From assembly GCA_037951165.1 (NCBI GenBank), contig JBBDHG010000051.1:6174001-6238000 (forward strand): 64,000 bases of DNA, read 5' to 3'. Below the pieces are notes generated by a model, which saw only the letters and a list, made by a program, of their open reading frames with translations, made no database searches and had not been told where the DNA came from. This stretch comes from Lophius americanus. Its lineage: Eukaryota > Chordata > Actinopteri > Lophiiformes > Lophiidae. The translations under genes and the position numbers were made by a program. Within the stretch, counting starts at the first letter, position 1. Every line of letters begins with the position of its first letter. Shown here piece after piece: positions 35,798-47,739 of the stretch.

Positions 35798-36770
35798 GCT
35801 GGCCAAGAAATATGGACCAGTGTTCACAGTCTACTGCGGAACTAAGAAAGTTTTAATGCTTGCAGGATTCAGGACAGTCAGACTGTACCTAAAATACTAC
35901 ACACAGTCCATCCAGCTCTTGATTCTACCTAACTTTATTTACTCTCAGATAAAGCTTTCAACAACACCCAGATGATAACCAAGGCTTCTTCAAATATTAT
36001 ATCAGCTCTCATGTTTGGAAGAAGATTTGAATACACAGATCCTGTCATCCAAAGTATGATGGACCGAAATCTTGAGATCATCCATGGAATAGGATCCGCT
36101 TCCACTCAGGTGGTCCATCGTTTGACGATTAAATGCTGTAGTAGAGGTAGACTGGGACCCTGTTGTGATTAAAGAAGTCCAGTTAGATTCCTGATTCTGT
36201 GGGCTGCACTATAAACATTTCTGACCGCTATGACAGTATTAATGTTCAGCTTTCTACTGAAATCTGTGGCTGCTGAAAAAAAATGTTTCAGTTTAGAAAA
36301 GGGTCTTGAAAAACTGGTACAAATTCTGGCATATCTCAAAATGTACAAACATTGTTTTCACAAACTCTGAAGCTGGACGAAAAGTCAGGTGGATGCTGAT
36401 TTTCTTCTTCTTACGACTGTTCTGTACGATGAGAGCGAATGGGAGACTCCACACTCTTTCAATCCTTCCTACTACCTGGAAGGAAGGTCGGGGTAGATTT
36501 ATCAGAAGAGGAGCCTTCATGCCCTTTTCTGCAGGTACAACTTCAATAGAAGGGATTTTTTCGTAGGGTGTGTCCTGGAGAGGGTCTGGTCAGAATGGAC
36601 CTCTTTCTCTTCTTCACCTCTCTTCTTCAGCGATTTCATTTCCCTCCTCCACCTGGAGTCCCAGAGGATGAACTGGATCTCAGTAATGGAAGGATCCTTG
36701 TTTATTGCTGGGCTATCTTTGGGCTTGTTGTTGATTACGGCAGTGCAAATTCCTTTCCAGCTATTATTTT
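35798..36770 (+). pseudogene. CYP2K-like P450 pseudogene (deleted tandem copy)
   Basis: This matches the intact gene at 41175-44333 but has two large deletions. Exon 2 starts LAKKYGPVFTVYCGTKKVLM at about 35800 and is joined near 35880 directly to intron-3 sequence. Exon 4 (about 35950-36112; DKAFNNTQMITKASS) is intact. Intron 4 then jumps at about 36400 into the middle of exon 8 (LYDESEWETPHSFNPS), which is frameshifted. Exon 9 keeps CVLERV/VCPGEGLVRMDLF in shifted frames. Exons 1, 3, 5, 6 and 7 are missing, so no P450 can be made. Its 3' flank (36690-37210) parallels 44525-45060. Confidence 0.88.
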
Positions 36771-37805
36771 GATTTAGTCCACACGTTCACGATCCACCTT
36801 CATACAAACAGGTGTATGTCTATTTATTTTTGTCTTAATCTTGTCCATTTTCATCACCATTACTGCGTATGATGTAGTTTCATGTTTGACGGTTGACCGT
36901 GACGGCTTGTTTTGTCTTCATCTCACTGTTGTCATGTAAGAAAGGTTGTCGCCTGCTAAGTGTTCATCATCATAGTTAATGTCAATAACTGGATCCCTCG
37001 CTCATTGTGCAAATATTGATTCCGAGTAATTGGGTCAGTTGTTCAAGATTAAAGAAACTCAGGAGTTGTGCTTTGATGCCGAACTGAGTACCTCTGGAAG
37101 AATCTAAAAGATAAAATGGACGTCTACCACAAAGGATGTTTAAATCAAGTGTAACGTCAACGCCCCTCTTCACTGTACTTACTTTCAGCAATAAAACATT
37201 TGATCTTTTTTGTGTACTTATGTCATATACTGTATATTTTCATTGTTTTGTGTTGTTCACACATTCAATTTGTGTTGTTCTTATATTTATAATAAGCTTG
37301 AATATTGTTCAAATGTTTATACAGCTGAGGATACACAGACATGTGGTAATACTCTTCCTATATTGATCGTATCAGATGGCATTGAAGCATCCAATTAACC
37401 ATCTGAAAGAAGCCGGTCCCTAGTTTACTAATGAATAAAATAAACTATATTTCAACACAAGTTCAGTAGTATGTGTAATTACATGAAAGTCAAATTGTAC
37501 TTCCATCTGGAATGCCCTTCTTAGACATTTGCCACAGACACACGGCCCAAGATAAGCAGAAGAAAATGGGGGGATGAATGTCAAATGTTACTCAAACTCT
37601 AATAATATCAAAACAAGGGAACCTACCTGCTTTACAATATTAATGGAGGAAGAAGATAAATATTCCTGTTGGAATATGAGGTGTGCACAGTCCCGGCCCT
37701 TCCTTTACCCAGAGTACGCGCTTGCTGAGGGCTTCAAGGCCAGTCAATAAAATTTGAATTGCGGGAATGGAGCCCGCCACTCGTCTGTTCGGATAGAGGG
37801 GGGGG

Positions 37806-37876
37806 TAGAGAGACAGAGAGAGAGAGAGAGAGGGAGAGAGAGACAGAGAGAGAGAGAGAGAGGGAGAGAGAGACAG
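37806..37876. repeat. (GA)n-rich microsatellite
   Basis: Two near-identical blocks of AGAGAGAGAGAGAGAGGGAG AGAGAGACAG in tandem. Confidence 0.9.
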
Positions 37877-37904
37877 ACATGCAGAGCTTCACCTGCAGGT
37901 ATGT

Positions 37905-38320
37905 TCAACTAAAAGTCTTAAAGTCCATTTATTTACATTATTTACCTGGAGTTCATCCCAGCATTAGATAGAGAGAGGAGGAGAGTCTGCGCTACAACTT
38001 GTTCTGGACATTTATCCATCCATTCATTCATTTTACAGAGAAAGTCTCTGACATATGACCCCCAGAGGGTCTTTATTGTCAATCAATGATGTTTTGATTC
38101 ACTCTGCATTCATGTCTGATGAACAGCAGCAACAAACTGACGGTGATCATAAGTTGGAATTTATGGTAAAGTAATAATTAATATTACACTTAAAATTGGA
38201 TATATTTTTTTATTTTAAAACAAGTTAATATGTTTAATTCATAATAGCCAGAGGTTGTACATAACATAACATATTATATTTTCAGAGAACTGTTGACAGA
38301 GAAGTACACTCAAACAATAA
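37905..38320. repeat. Duplicated block, copy 1
   Basis: ACCTGGAGTTCATCCCAGCA TTAGATAGAGAGAGGAGGAG and CTCTGCATTCATGTCTGATG recur at 49960-50240, and the adjoining TTAATTCATAATAGCCAGAG recurs at 54555-54620. In copy 2 the two parts are separated by about 4.3 kb of LINE sequence, so copy 1 shows the uninterrupted state. Confidence 0.7.
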
Positions 38321-38462
38321 AAATAACACTAATATTATTATTTTGTTATTTTATGTTGGTTGATAATGATAACGGTGTATTAAATTAATTATTATGAGGA
38401 TAATAACAATCCTCTTATAATTATTATAAGTGAACAGAACACAAACAGAACACAAACAACTG

Positions 38463-38465
<3 letters not shown>

Positions 38466-38547
<82 letters not shown>
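38466..38547. repeat. (TA)n microsatellite
   Basis: About 80 bp of pure TA. Confidence 0.95.
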
Positions 38548-38548
<1 letters not shown>

Positions 38549-39129
38549 TTATTTATCTATTAATTCTGATTTCAGGTTGAAGTTTTTCTTTTACTTCAAC
38601 ATGTATTTAGTGACTCTGAAGTATTAATTTCAGATTTATTTATTTTATTTAATAATTTGTGTCAGACATATTATACCTTTCTGTAAATCAGGGGAGGGGG
38701 CGGGGCACCATAACCTAATTTGGCTGGGATGTGGCTGCACAAAAGTGATGCAGGCTAATAATGTAAAAGACTTAAGCTTAATCAAACCGGACTCAACACT
38801 TCTTTAGAAAGTGTGATCAAAGCCCCGTCATTTATCTCTCCAATCAAAGACTTTGATACGTGTAACACCAGGAGGAGGCGGTCAAAGAGATGACAGACTT
38901 CAGTACCTGTAATTATAAACGTCTTCATCCAACATGTGACCGTTTGTGTGTGTTTTCAGAGATGTGTATGTGATAGGTGGGTTTACATGGGACACTTTTC
39001 TCCTATCCGGATTAAACTTTTCCGAATTAAAATGTAATTCGCCTGTTTACATGACCTGCGATCTTTTCTGACCCGGTGTTTACATGCATTGACTCATCTA
39101 ATCAGACAAGGCCAGTAGGGGCAACTTTT

Positions 39130-39436
39130 TTCAGCTATTATTTTGATTAAGTCTTAGTTCAGCGTGAATTGGTCGGGACCACTGTGGGTCTCACTGGAGT
39201 TTTACCTGGTCTCACCGAGCCCAGGAAGAATTCACCATTTTTCTGTCCCTTGCCCTCACGCTCCACCTTTATTGGACTGTAACAGATGGTCTCCAATGAA
39301 CAGATCAAGCAATTGGATGGACATTTTTTTTGCATCAAAACTATTTTGTTCTTGTTGTTATATTTTTGTCCATTTTGGTCCCAATTATTGCGAATTACGT
39401 CTTACCGGTTAATGTTGAATGGTGTTGTCTTGTCTT
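39130..39436. repeat. Second copy of the 34.9-kb flanking block
   Basis: GTGAATTGGTCGGGACCACT, CCAGGAAGAATTCACCATTT TTCTG and the ACCGGTTAATGTTGAATGGT end parallel 34870-35130 plus 35403-35440. A shorter third match is at 49870-49905. It is part of the duplicated CYP neighbourhood. Confidence 0.6.
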
Positions 39437-39508
39437 CAGAATCAGAATCAGAATTAGAATCAGAATCAGAATCAGAATCAGAATTAGAATCAGAATCAGA
39501 ATCAGAAT
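39437..39508. repeat. (TCAGAA)n tandem repeat
   Basis: About twelve hexamers TCAGAA with TTAGAA variants at regular spacing. It forms the 3' tail of the minus-strand LINE. Confidence 0.9.
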
Positions 39509-39619
39509 GCCTTTAACCACATTGGATGTGCCACATACAAAAAATGACGGTGTCCCTCCGTTTAAAAGAACTACAAACATTCACATGCTTTCAAACTCCC
39601 TTCCTCCTTCCCAAAAACC

Positions 39620-39623
<4 letters not shown>

Positions 39624-39661
<38 letters not shown>
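39624..39661. repeat. (CA)n microsatellite
   Basis: Nineteen uninterrupted CA units. Confidence 0.95.
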
Positions 39662-39663
<2 letters not shown>

Positions 39664-41174
39664 ATAAAGTGAAAAACATAAAGTGGCTTATTGCAGATAA
39701 AAGGTGGCTATGGCATACAGCCTGTAGTGACACTGACTTGTTATGATGTCAGAGGGGGAGTTCGCAGAGGGGAGACAGAGTTCGGTTCAACGATTGCTGT
39801 TGGATAAAATCTGTTCCTGAATCTGGCAGTGCTTGTCTTAATCGACCTATACCGTTTTCCAGAGTGAACAAGTTGTTACAAGGGTGTGTAATGTTTCTCA
39901 CAATGTTACAGGTCCTGCTGCGGCATCTAGACCGGTAAATGTCCTCCAGACGGGGCAGGGGGTGACCGATTATACGCTGGGCAGCTTGTATCACCCTCTG
40001 GAGAGTTGCACTGTCAGCTGCGGAAGATTCTCAAACCGGACTCAGTTGGGCATTTTTTATAACCGTAGCAGATTTCACCATCCATTTAAGATCCTCACTA
40101 ATGTTGACCCCAGAAATTTTGAACTAGGCACCCCCTCAACCTCCTCTCCCCCTATTTCTAGTGGCCTGAGCTCCGCTCTATGTCGCCTGAAATCAGTGAT
40201 GACTTCCTTTGTTTTTTTAATGTTCAGAGAGAGGTTGTTGTGGGCACACCACTCAGACAGTGTGTGCACCTCATCTCTATAGCCGACCTCGTTCCCATTT
40301 GAGATTAGCCCAACCACGGTGGTATCGTCCGCAAATTTATTTTATGTTAATATTTGATGGGCGATGAGGCAAGCAGTCATGAGTGTACAGGGCGTAGAGG
40401 AGCTGACTGAGCAAACAAGGTTTGTTGGGTAAGGCTCTTTAGCCTTTAGGAATAGCAGAATAAAAACGGTCTAGTGTTGCTGGGGCCTCGGTTCTGTCAC
40501 TGGGTTGAATACTCCGGCCCGCTGGCACGATAGCAGCGTCAGGGATTCCAGGTTGAAGCCGAGTCTCACTGATTATCAAGCACAACTTTCCTGGATTGTG
40601 ATGATAAATAAACAGAGTCTTAGTTCGTCCATCTTGATGTTAAGGGTACTAGCGTTGGACACAAAGAAGCTGGAGAGTAGAGTTCTGTGAGGATTCCTCT
40701 TTAGGCGAGGAAGCCATCGGCTCTGCGCCCTCGCTTCCGTTTGCTGTCTCTCCGTCTCCTGTGGTGACTATTGGGTGAGAAGATCCATGGAGACCCCGGT
40801 GCTCTGCTGATCACTGCTATGTTTTTATACAATATATAAATACATTTATATATATATTCTGTATTGCCAACAATGAATCTTAAGATCTTGTTCATCTTAA
40901 TTACCAATGACTTTGATGTACTCCCACTGTTGTAACTACCATGAATTATATCAAGATAATTGGATAATTTAGAAAGCAGCAAGACTAGTTTCACTCCTGT
41001 ATGTGCCGAGAGGTTAGGACTGGTGTCAACAAACTCACCCAAAGAGAAGCTGTTCTGAATTTGTCATGTTACTTAAATGCAACGAGGAACACTTTGATCT
41101 CACTGTCTGGATAACTGTTCAGTTAGAAGGTTTGTGTTCCTAAAAGCAGTCAGCTTCCAGGTGACCTTGGGACC

Positions 41175-44100
41175 ATGTTTGAAGATCTTTTCCAGATTTC
41201 AACGTCAGTCTCCCTGCTAGTGGCCATTGTGGTCCTGCTGGTCCTGCATCTTTTTTATTCAAGCTTCAGCTCTCAAGAAAAGAGACGAGAACCTCCAGGG
41301 CCTAAACCCCTCCCCTTGCTTGGTAACGTGCTTCAGGTGGATGTCAAAGATTTCAACAACTCTCTTTTAAATGTGAGAAATATTTTTTACCTTAATTGAT
41401 TTAATTATTTCCGTTCATATGATTGAAATTAAACGTATTATTGGTTGTGGTATCACTAACATTTCATTAGTTAGTGATTTTCAGTAGATTCCAGTCAATT
41501 TCATTCCTAATATAAGACTGGAAGTCTCAAATTTATGTGTCTCCAACCTTTTAGCTGGCGAAGAAATATGGACCGGTGTTCACAGTCTACCTCGGACCTA
41601 AAAAAGTTGTAGTGCTTGCAGGATACAGGACAGTCAAAAACGCTTTGGTCAATCATGCTGAAGAGTTTGGAGAAAGAGATGATAAAACTTTAATGTATGA
41701 GTTACGCAAAGGACATGGTAAGAATATATTTTCAAATTTGTTTATTTACTTGTTTACTTTTCTGCTAACTTAAACTTCTTGTTTTTCCAGGCATAATATT
41801 TACTAATGGCAAGACCTGGAGAGAAATGAGACGTTTTGCTGTATCGACACTGAAAGATCTTGGGATGGGTAAAGGGCTTATTGCCGACAAAATCATTGAG
41901 GAGGGTCACCGCCTCATTGAAGGTTTTGAACAATACAAAGGTAACATTGTTGATAATAATGAAAAACTGTACCTAAAATACTACACACAGTCCATCCAGC
42001 TCTTGATTCTACGTAACTTTTATTTACTCTCAGATAAAGCTTTCAACAACACCCAGATGATAACCAAGGCTTCTTCAAGTATTATATCAGCTCTCATGTT
42101 TGGAAGAAGATTTGAATACACAGATCCTGTCATCCAAAGTTTGATGGACCGAAATCTTGAGATCATCCATGGAATAGGATCCGCTTCCACTCAGGTGGTC
42201 CATCGTTTGACGATTAAATGCTGTAGTAGAGATAGACTGGGACCCTGTTGTGATTAAAGAAGTACAGTTAGATTCCTGATTCTGTGGGCGGCACTATAAA
42301 CATTTCTGACCGCTATGACAGTATTAATGTTCAGCTTTCTCATTAAATCTGTGGCTGCTGAAAAAAATTGTTTCAGTTTAGAAAAGGGTCTTGAAAAACT
42401 GGTACAAATTCTGGCATATCTCAAAATGTACATACATTGTTTTCACAAACTCTGAAGCTGGACGAAAAGTCAGGTGGATGCTGATTTTCTAGAGGAGATT
42501 AGATTGAACCCAGTATTTCCACAGTTACAGATATATCAGTAAGTAGAAACGACGGCGGACGGAATTGATGTCCCACGACGAGACACTGCACAAGAGTTAA
42601 CTAGAGGGAACTTGGAGAACCCACAGCTCCATTAAGCGACTTCTCCGCCTCTGATTGGCGAGGCATGATGTTGGTGTAGGGCTTTCACACAATGGACTGG
42701 ACCCGACATGAAGATTCAGATTCAGACTCAGGAAATATTTTAAGATGGTTTGATTGGAGATGGCGGGCAGATTATACTTCTTGAGGTGGTGGTGGACTCA
42801 TGGGACAGAGACTTCCTGCTCCTGGTACATGGTAGCTTAGAGGGGTTTTGGACAGTAAGAGACCTATGGCGAGGGTGAGAGAGAATTATGTGACTACTGC
42901 TAAACTTCACAATCACTTTGACTGAATTATTTGGTACCAACAGAGATGTTTTACCATTTTAATCATTTAAATTAAGAGAATAACATGTGGGCATTAAGAT
43001 AAATAATTACATGAAGCAAGTGTTTAAAACTTCATGACTGACAATTGTCGGGATAAATCCAACAATAATAAAACTGTTTGCATTGTGCTCTTTAACAGTT
43101 ATGCAATGTGTCTCCATGGATACGCTCTTTTCTGAAGAACTGGACGGATATAAATAAAGAAAGTGAAGGTAACGAGGAGGAAATGAAACGTATCATAGCG
43201 GATCTGAAGAAGACGCTGAACCCTGAGATGTGCAGAAGCTTTGTTGATGCATACCTGTTGCGTAAACTAAAACTGGAGGTGAGGTGACCAAACTCTAATG
43301 AACACTCTCCAAGGTTGATAATGAGAATCTATCAATCACAAGTATAACAAGTATATTCCCTCTTTTTGTTTTTTACACTAGGAGTCTGAAATTAAGGATT
43401 CACTATATGATATTGACAACCTAGTCAACAGTACGTTGGATCTCTTTGGAGCTGGAACCGACACCACATCATGTACACTGAGTTGGTGTCTACTTTTCAT
43501 GGCAAAATACCCTCACATTCAAGGTAAAAGACAGAAAAATGCTTCTTTTAGGATCAGTAATGAGAAATTTAGAATTAGTTACACAGTTTGACTTTTCATT
43601 TGTATTTAGGTCAGGTCCAAAAGGAGCTGAACAGTGTGGTTGGAAGCCGTCAGGTCCGAGTAGAGGACAGTCAGTACCTGCCGTATACTAACGCGGTCAT
43701 CCATGAGTCGCAAAGACTGAGCAGCATCGTTCCTATACCTCGTCACAAAACCAGCCAAGACGTCACCTTCCAGGGCTACTTCATCAAAGAAGTCAGTTTC
43801 CTTGCCGATCCAGTCAATAATGTTTTGTTCTATATGTTCTTCCTTGAAGACTAAAAGTCGGCTTCTTTGCCAAGATTTTATCAAATATATCCCATGGTCT
43901 CTCTTTGTTTACAGGGGACTGCTGTTTTTCCTCTTCTTTCTTCTGTTCTGTACGATGAGAGCGAATGGGAGACTCCACATTCTTTCAACCCTTCCCACTT
44001 CCTGGACAAAGAGGGTAGATTTATCAGAAGAAGAGCCTTCATGCCCTTTTCTGCAGGTACAACTTCACCAGAAGAGATTTTTAATGGTAAAAATGAGATT

Positions 44101-44333
44101 CAGTTTAATTTTGCAATCCTTCCTTTGCAGGTCGTAGGGTGTGTCCTGGAGAGGCTCTGGTCAGAATGGAGCTCTTTCTCATCTTCACCTCTCTTCTTCA
44201 GCGATTTCATTTCACTCCTCCACCTGGAGTCACAGAGGATGAACTGGATGTCACACAAAATAAGGGATTTATAATCTACCCTTCTCCTCATGAGCTTTGT
44301 GCTGTTAGTCGTCACGGACAATCAGCGCAGTAA
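41175..44333 (+). CDS. Cytochrome P450 family 2, CYP2K-like, complete
   Basis: A microsomal haem monooxygenase. Exons: 41175-41372, 41555-41717, 41791-41940, 42034-42194, 43099-43278, 43382-43523, 43610-43791, 43915-44056, 44131-44333. This is the standard nine-exon CYP2 structure, all phases match, 506 codons. An N-terminal membrane anchor (about residues 12-27) precedes the hinge PPGPKPLP (40-47). Other landmarks: helix-C WREMR (130-134), helix-I AGTDT (308-312), ExxR as E364-R367, and haem loop FSAGRRVCPGE with Cys444. Nothing essential is missing. KKYGPVFTVYLGPKKVVVLAG and the exon layout point to CYP2K, a fish subfamily active on fatty acids and xenobiotics, but the substrate cannot be read from sequence. 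A partial copy lies 5 kb upstream. TGACCTTG (ERR-type half site) lies just before the start. Confidence 0.92.
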
Positions 44334-45036
44334 ATCCACGATTGTTGCTTTGTGCTTAAATGCCACTGTGGGAGTGAGGTTTCAGATTTTTATTGTCGGA
44401 TTTATTTTAAAACAAAAGATGTAATGATTGAAGTGTGGAAATGTATCTTAGTGACAGTAAAGCACAAATTAAGAGCAAATTGTAGTCTTGTTATGCAACA
44501 TTAATGTTTATCCTCATATAAGTAATTGAAGGATACATGTTTATTGCTGGGCTAGTTTTGGGCTTGTTGTTTATTACAGCAGCGTCAATTCCAATTAGCT
44601 ATTATTTTGATTTAGTCTGAGTGAATCAGGTCCACATGTTCACTGTCCACCGTTATTAAAACAGGTTTATGTATATTTATCATTGTCTTCATCTAGTCCA
44701 TTTTCATCACTATTACTGGATATGATGTAGCTCCGTGTTTAATGGTTGTCATCCTGTTTTGTCTTCATCTCATCGTTGTCATAGAAAAAAAGGTTGTTGT
44801 AAACTAAGTATTTTTTATTATAGTTAATGTCAATAATTTTTAGCCTCCCTCATTGTGCAAATATTGATTCAGAGTAATTGGGTCAACAGCTCAAGATTCA
44901 AGAAACTCAAGTGTTGTGCTTTGATGCAGAACTGAGAATATGTGGAAAAATCTGAACGACAAAATGGACGTCTACCACAAGGATGTTTAAATCATATGTA
45001 ACGTCAACGCTCATGTTCGCTGTACTTACTTTCAGC

Positions 45037-45042
45037 AATAAA
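45037..45042 (+). terminator. Polyadenylation signal of the CYP gene
   Basis: AATAAA about 700 bp after the stop codon, in CAGCAATAAAACATTT. The same context is kept in the pseudogene flank at about 37185. Confidence 0.5.
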
Positions 45043-45299
45043 ACATTTTATCCTTTTCGTGGACTTATGTCATATTCTGTATATTTTCACTGTTTTGTGT
45101 TGTGCAGCATTTGTCTTAAAGCCACTGTGCTTGTGTTCTTATTTTTCTTAAAATATCAACATCTAACATTTGGGCCTGCGTTACAGTGTAGCCTAAGAAT
45201 GAACCACCCACTGCATTGGGGGAGACATCCTCTACTGGGTGGCCTCCTCTACGAGTAGTTTACAGGCTCATAAGACCACAAAAAGCGAAACTAATGTTT

Positions 45300-46535
45300 T
45301 TACCACGTCTGTAGACCGCAAAAAGCCAAGCTGGTTTAGAGTTACTGCAGTTCAACGTTGAACGCCTCACCATCGCTAAGCTCATCGTAATCGAAAAAGA
45401 TTGCCATCCAAAACAAGGTGACTATGGTTCTACTGCAATAAACTCACACCGAATAGCAAGAACCTCCTGAAACATCCTGGGTACACCCTGGCTGGTCACA
45501 CCGCCGACAGACATCAAGTACAAGACACTAACATTGTATAGATCTACAAGCCGCCTCCGAGCAAGTTGACCCCAACATCTTTGCCAGATGTCCCCGCCCC
45601 TGCCTTGTATGCTGGTGATTTCAGCAACCACCGTACAAACTGGGGCTACAGCAGCTTGAACACTGATGGTGACTACTGATGCAACACTCCTATTAGATGC
45701 AAAGGAGCCACGCACCTTCTACTCTACAGGCTAGAACAGCAACAATAAATCGGACCGGACCATTTCTGGTCCAGCCTGTGGAACGGAAAGACGCCAAGAG
45801 GTGGAACTTTCAGAAAGCCAACTGGGCAGGCTTCTCCAAACAAGTGAGCAAGGCAGCTGCTGGTCTCCCACACCCGCGCTCCACCAAAATGAACAACGGC
45901 TATGATTGTACTGGCCACCGCCAATTTGGAAAATCCCCCTCGTGTACACAACAACAACTCCAGCACATTGTCCCATCACTGCAAATTCTATTGCATCGCT
46001 ACTGCTGAGCAACGGCAGCTTCCCTAAGCAGTTTGGTGCAGTCAAGGACTTCATGAGTACAAAATCGGCCAGAGTCCATGATCTGCACAGTGCAACAGGC
46101 TGCAACTCCAACCTATCCCATGACTTCATAACAAAGGGCAGGCCATCCAACGGTTAAAAACTGCATCCGCCCGGAATACATAAAACATCCAGGCAAGAAG
46201 GCAACTGACTGGCTGTGCTCCTTCCTCTCCACTGTCTCCAATGCCTGAAGCTGCCAAAGATCTGACGCCGTGCCAAGGTGATGGCTCTGCCGAAGCCAAA
46301 GAAGCCGAGTGATGACGCCAAGGGCTACTGATCTATCTAACTGCTGTGTGTCCCCTACAAGCTCCTTGAATGTCTGCTTCACACACGTATCAACCCATTG
46401 ATCGACGCCCATCTGCCTAAAGAACAGGCTGGCTTCCGAAGTGATAGGTCAACGGCAGACAAGGTGACCCTCATGTGCCAAGACATAGAGGACACCTTCC
46501 AGGAGGTGGTCCACAAGACTTCTCCTCGCCCACAC
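45300..46535 (+). mobile_element. Non-LTR retrotransposon fragment (endonuclease to RT start)
   Basis: Frames give RWNFQKANWAGFSKQVSKAA (linker after the endonuclease), then YKLLECLLHTRINPLIDAHL, PKEQAGFRSDRSTADKVTLM and CQDIEDTF, the start of an RT. This order is that of another fish LINE family, distinct from the L2-like and L1-like copies. Stops are frequent. It breaks off at about 46530, where an L2-like 3' end begins. Confidence 0.65.
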
Positions 46536-46832
46536 CTCCAGCACCATGGGTGATCGGGCCTTCTGTTCTGCTGCCCCTCGTCTGTGGAATGCCCTCCCTG
46601 ACCATCTTAGGGCTCCACATACGACTGATACATTTAAAAAAGGACTTAAAACTTTCCTTTTTAGCAGAACCTATAACTTCAATTAACATTGCTGGTTTTT
46701 GGTCAGGCTTTTATATAATTCATATAAAATTTTATTGATGCTTTTATCTTCTTTTACCTTGTAGCACTTTGAGATTTGATCCAAATGTAAAGTGCGTTAT
46801 GAATTAAATGTATTATTATTATTATTATTATT
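46536..46832 (+). mobile_element. L2-like LINE 3' end
   Basis: Translation gives GDRAFCSAAPRLWNALPDHL RAPHTTDTFKKGLKTFLF, the C-terminus of the L2-like ORF. The 3' UTR is TAGCACTTTGAGATTTGATC CAAATGTAAAG with an (ATT)n tail. It is 5'-truncated and among the better preserved tails in the window. Confidence 0.8.
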
Positions 46833-46833
46833 T

Positions 46834-47330
46834 CTCTCTTTTATCCAGTTGGCCATGCCGTTGTCAGTGAGTTTTGCAAACTCATCGCAGGCACTGAGGT
46901 AGTGCCTCTGATTGTTGCAGTACGAGAAGTAGGGCTTTAAATGCACATTCTTCTTGGATTGGGTTGTGGCGCTAGAGTCAGGTATTGGATGAGAGTGCTG
47001 GGCTCCCTGCTGGCTACCAATTAAGATAGTAGCTGTCTTGGTTCTTTGTTGTTTCATTGTTTTGTGCTTCTTGCTATCAATATGTGCAGGTTCTGATGTG
47101 CATGTTCCTGTTATCCGATGCAACACCTGTATTGTCTGGACTTTTTTCTCGAGCCACTCCGCTAGATCTGGAAGAGTGTTTGTCCTACTGCTGCCCCTTT
47201 GCATTATCCCCCTGTTAAAGCAGTTTTCAGTGAATGCATCTCTGAAGTTAGCCGGTCGTTTGGTGAGTAAAGAATCAACATGGGACCCGCACATTGCTCC
47301 GATGACGAGGGGCTAAGGCTAAGAACGGAA
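46834..47330 (-). mobile_element. BEL/Pao retrotransposon gag fragment
   Basis: A minus-strand open frame of about 150 codons has LPDLAEWLEKKVQTIQVLHR, LKPYFSYCNNQRHYLSACDE and FAKLTDNGMANWIKER. This fits the gag C-terminal part of fish BEL/Pao LTR elements, including the C..C....H.....C zinc-knuckle-like spacing. Protease, RT, integrase and LTRs are absent next to it, so it is an isolated piece. Confidence 0.6.
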
Positions 47331-47739
47331 GGATTTCCATTCTTTGGCCCCTCAGTGAGACAGCCTCCTGTCTATAAAAACCATTTTTTGTAGTGAAGGG
47401 TTACATAAGGAGTAATACTGCCCTCTATGCATCTATTCGAAACACAGAGTGTGTGGCAAACCTAAAACGCATTGGCAGCTAAATATGCTATGCTCGACAA
47501 TGTCCAGCAATGTAACTTTGACAACCAACTGTTTCACTTCAAAAGGAGCTGGTTAAAAAAAAAAGATTAATTCATTGCTGAGACGCCGTTCAGAATTCCT
47601 TATGCAAAAAGCAAGAAAAAACATTATTTCCATTCCGCTAGGCCAGCCATCTTATGGTCATGAGACTGAGAGCAAATGAACACTTTGCAGTCATTTTTTA
47701 CATAAGAGCGAGAATATCGGGATTCAATCTTACCTCAAG

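Larger units (their letters stand above)
39437..40800 (-). mobile_element. Non-LTR retrotransposon, minus strand, internally deleted, with repeat tail
   Basis: Read from 40800 down: KRKRGRRADGFLA and endonuclease-like MDELRLCLFIIT, TRLQPGIPDAAIVPAGRS; then RT C-terminal LSEWCAHNNLSLNIKKTKEV, ITDFRRHRAELRPLEIGGEE and SSKFLGSTLV (40310-40080); then AAQRIIGHPLPRLEDIYRSR (39990-39930). The 3' UTR carries a (CA)n tract and ends in the tail repeat (TCTGAT)n at 39508-39437. RT core and linker are missing. A Jockey/Rex1-like LINE common in fish. Confidence 0.7.

Noticed and set aside
39437..39508. Regular hexamer repeat considered as a CRISPR-like array
   Set aside because: Units are contiguous with no spacers; it is the tail repeat of a LINE in a eukaryotic genome.
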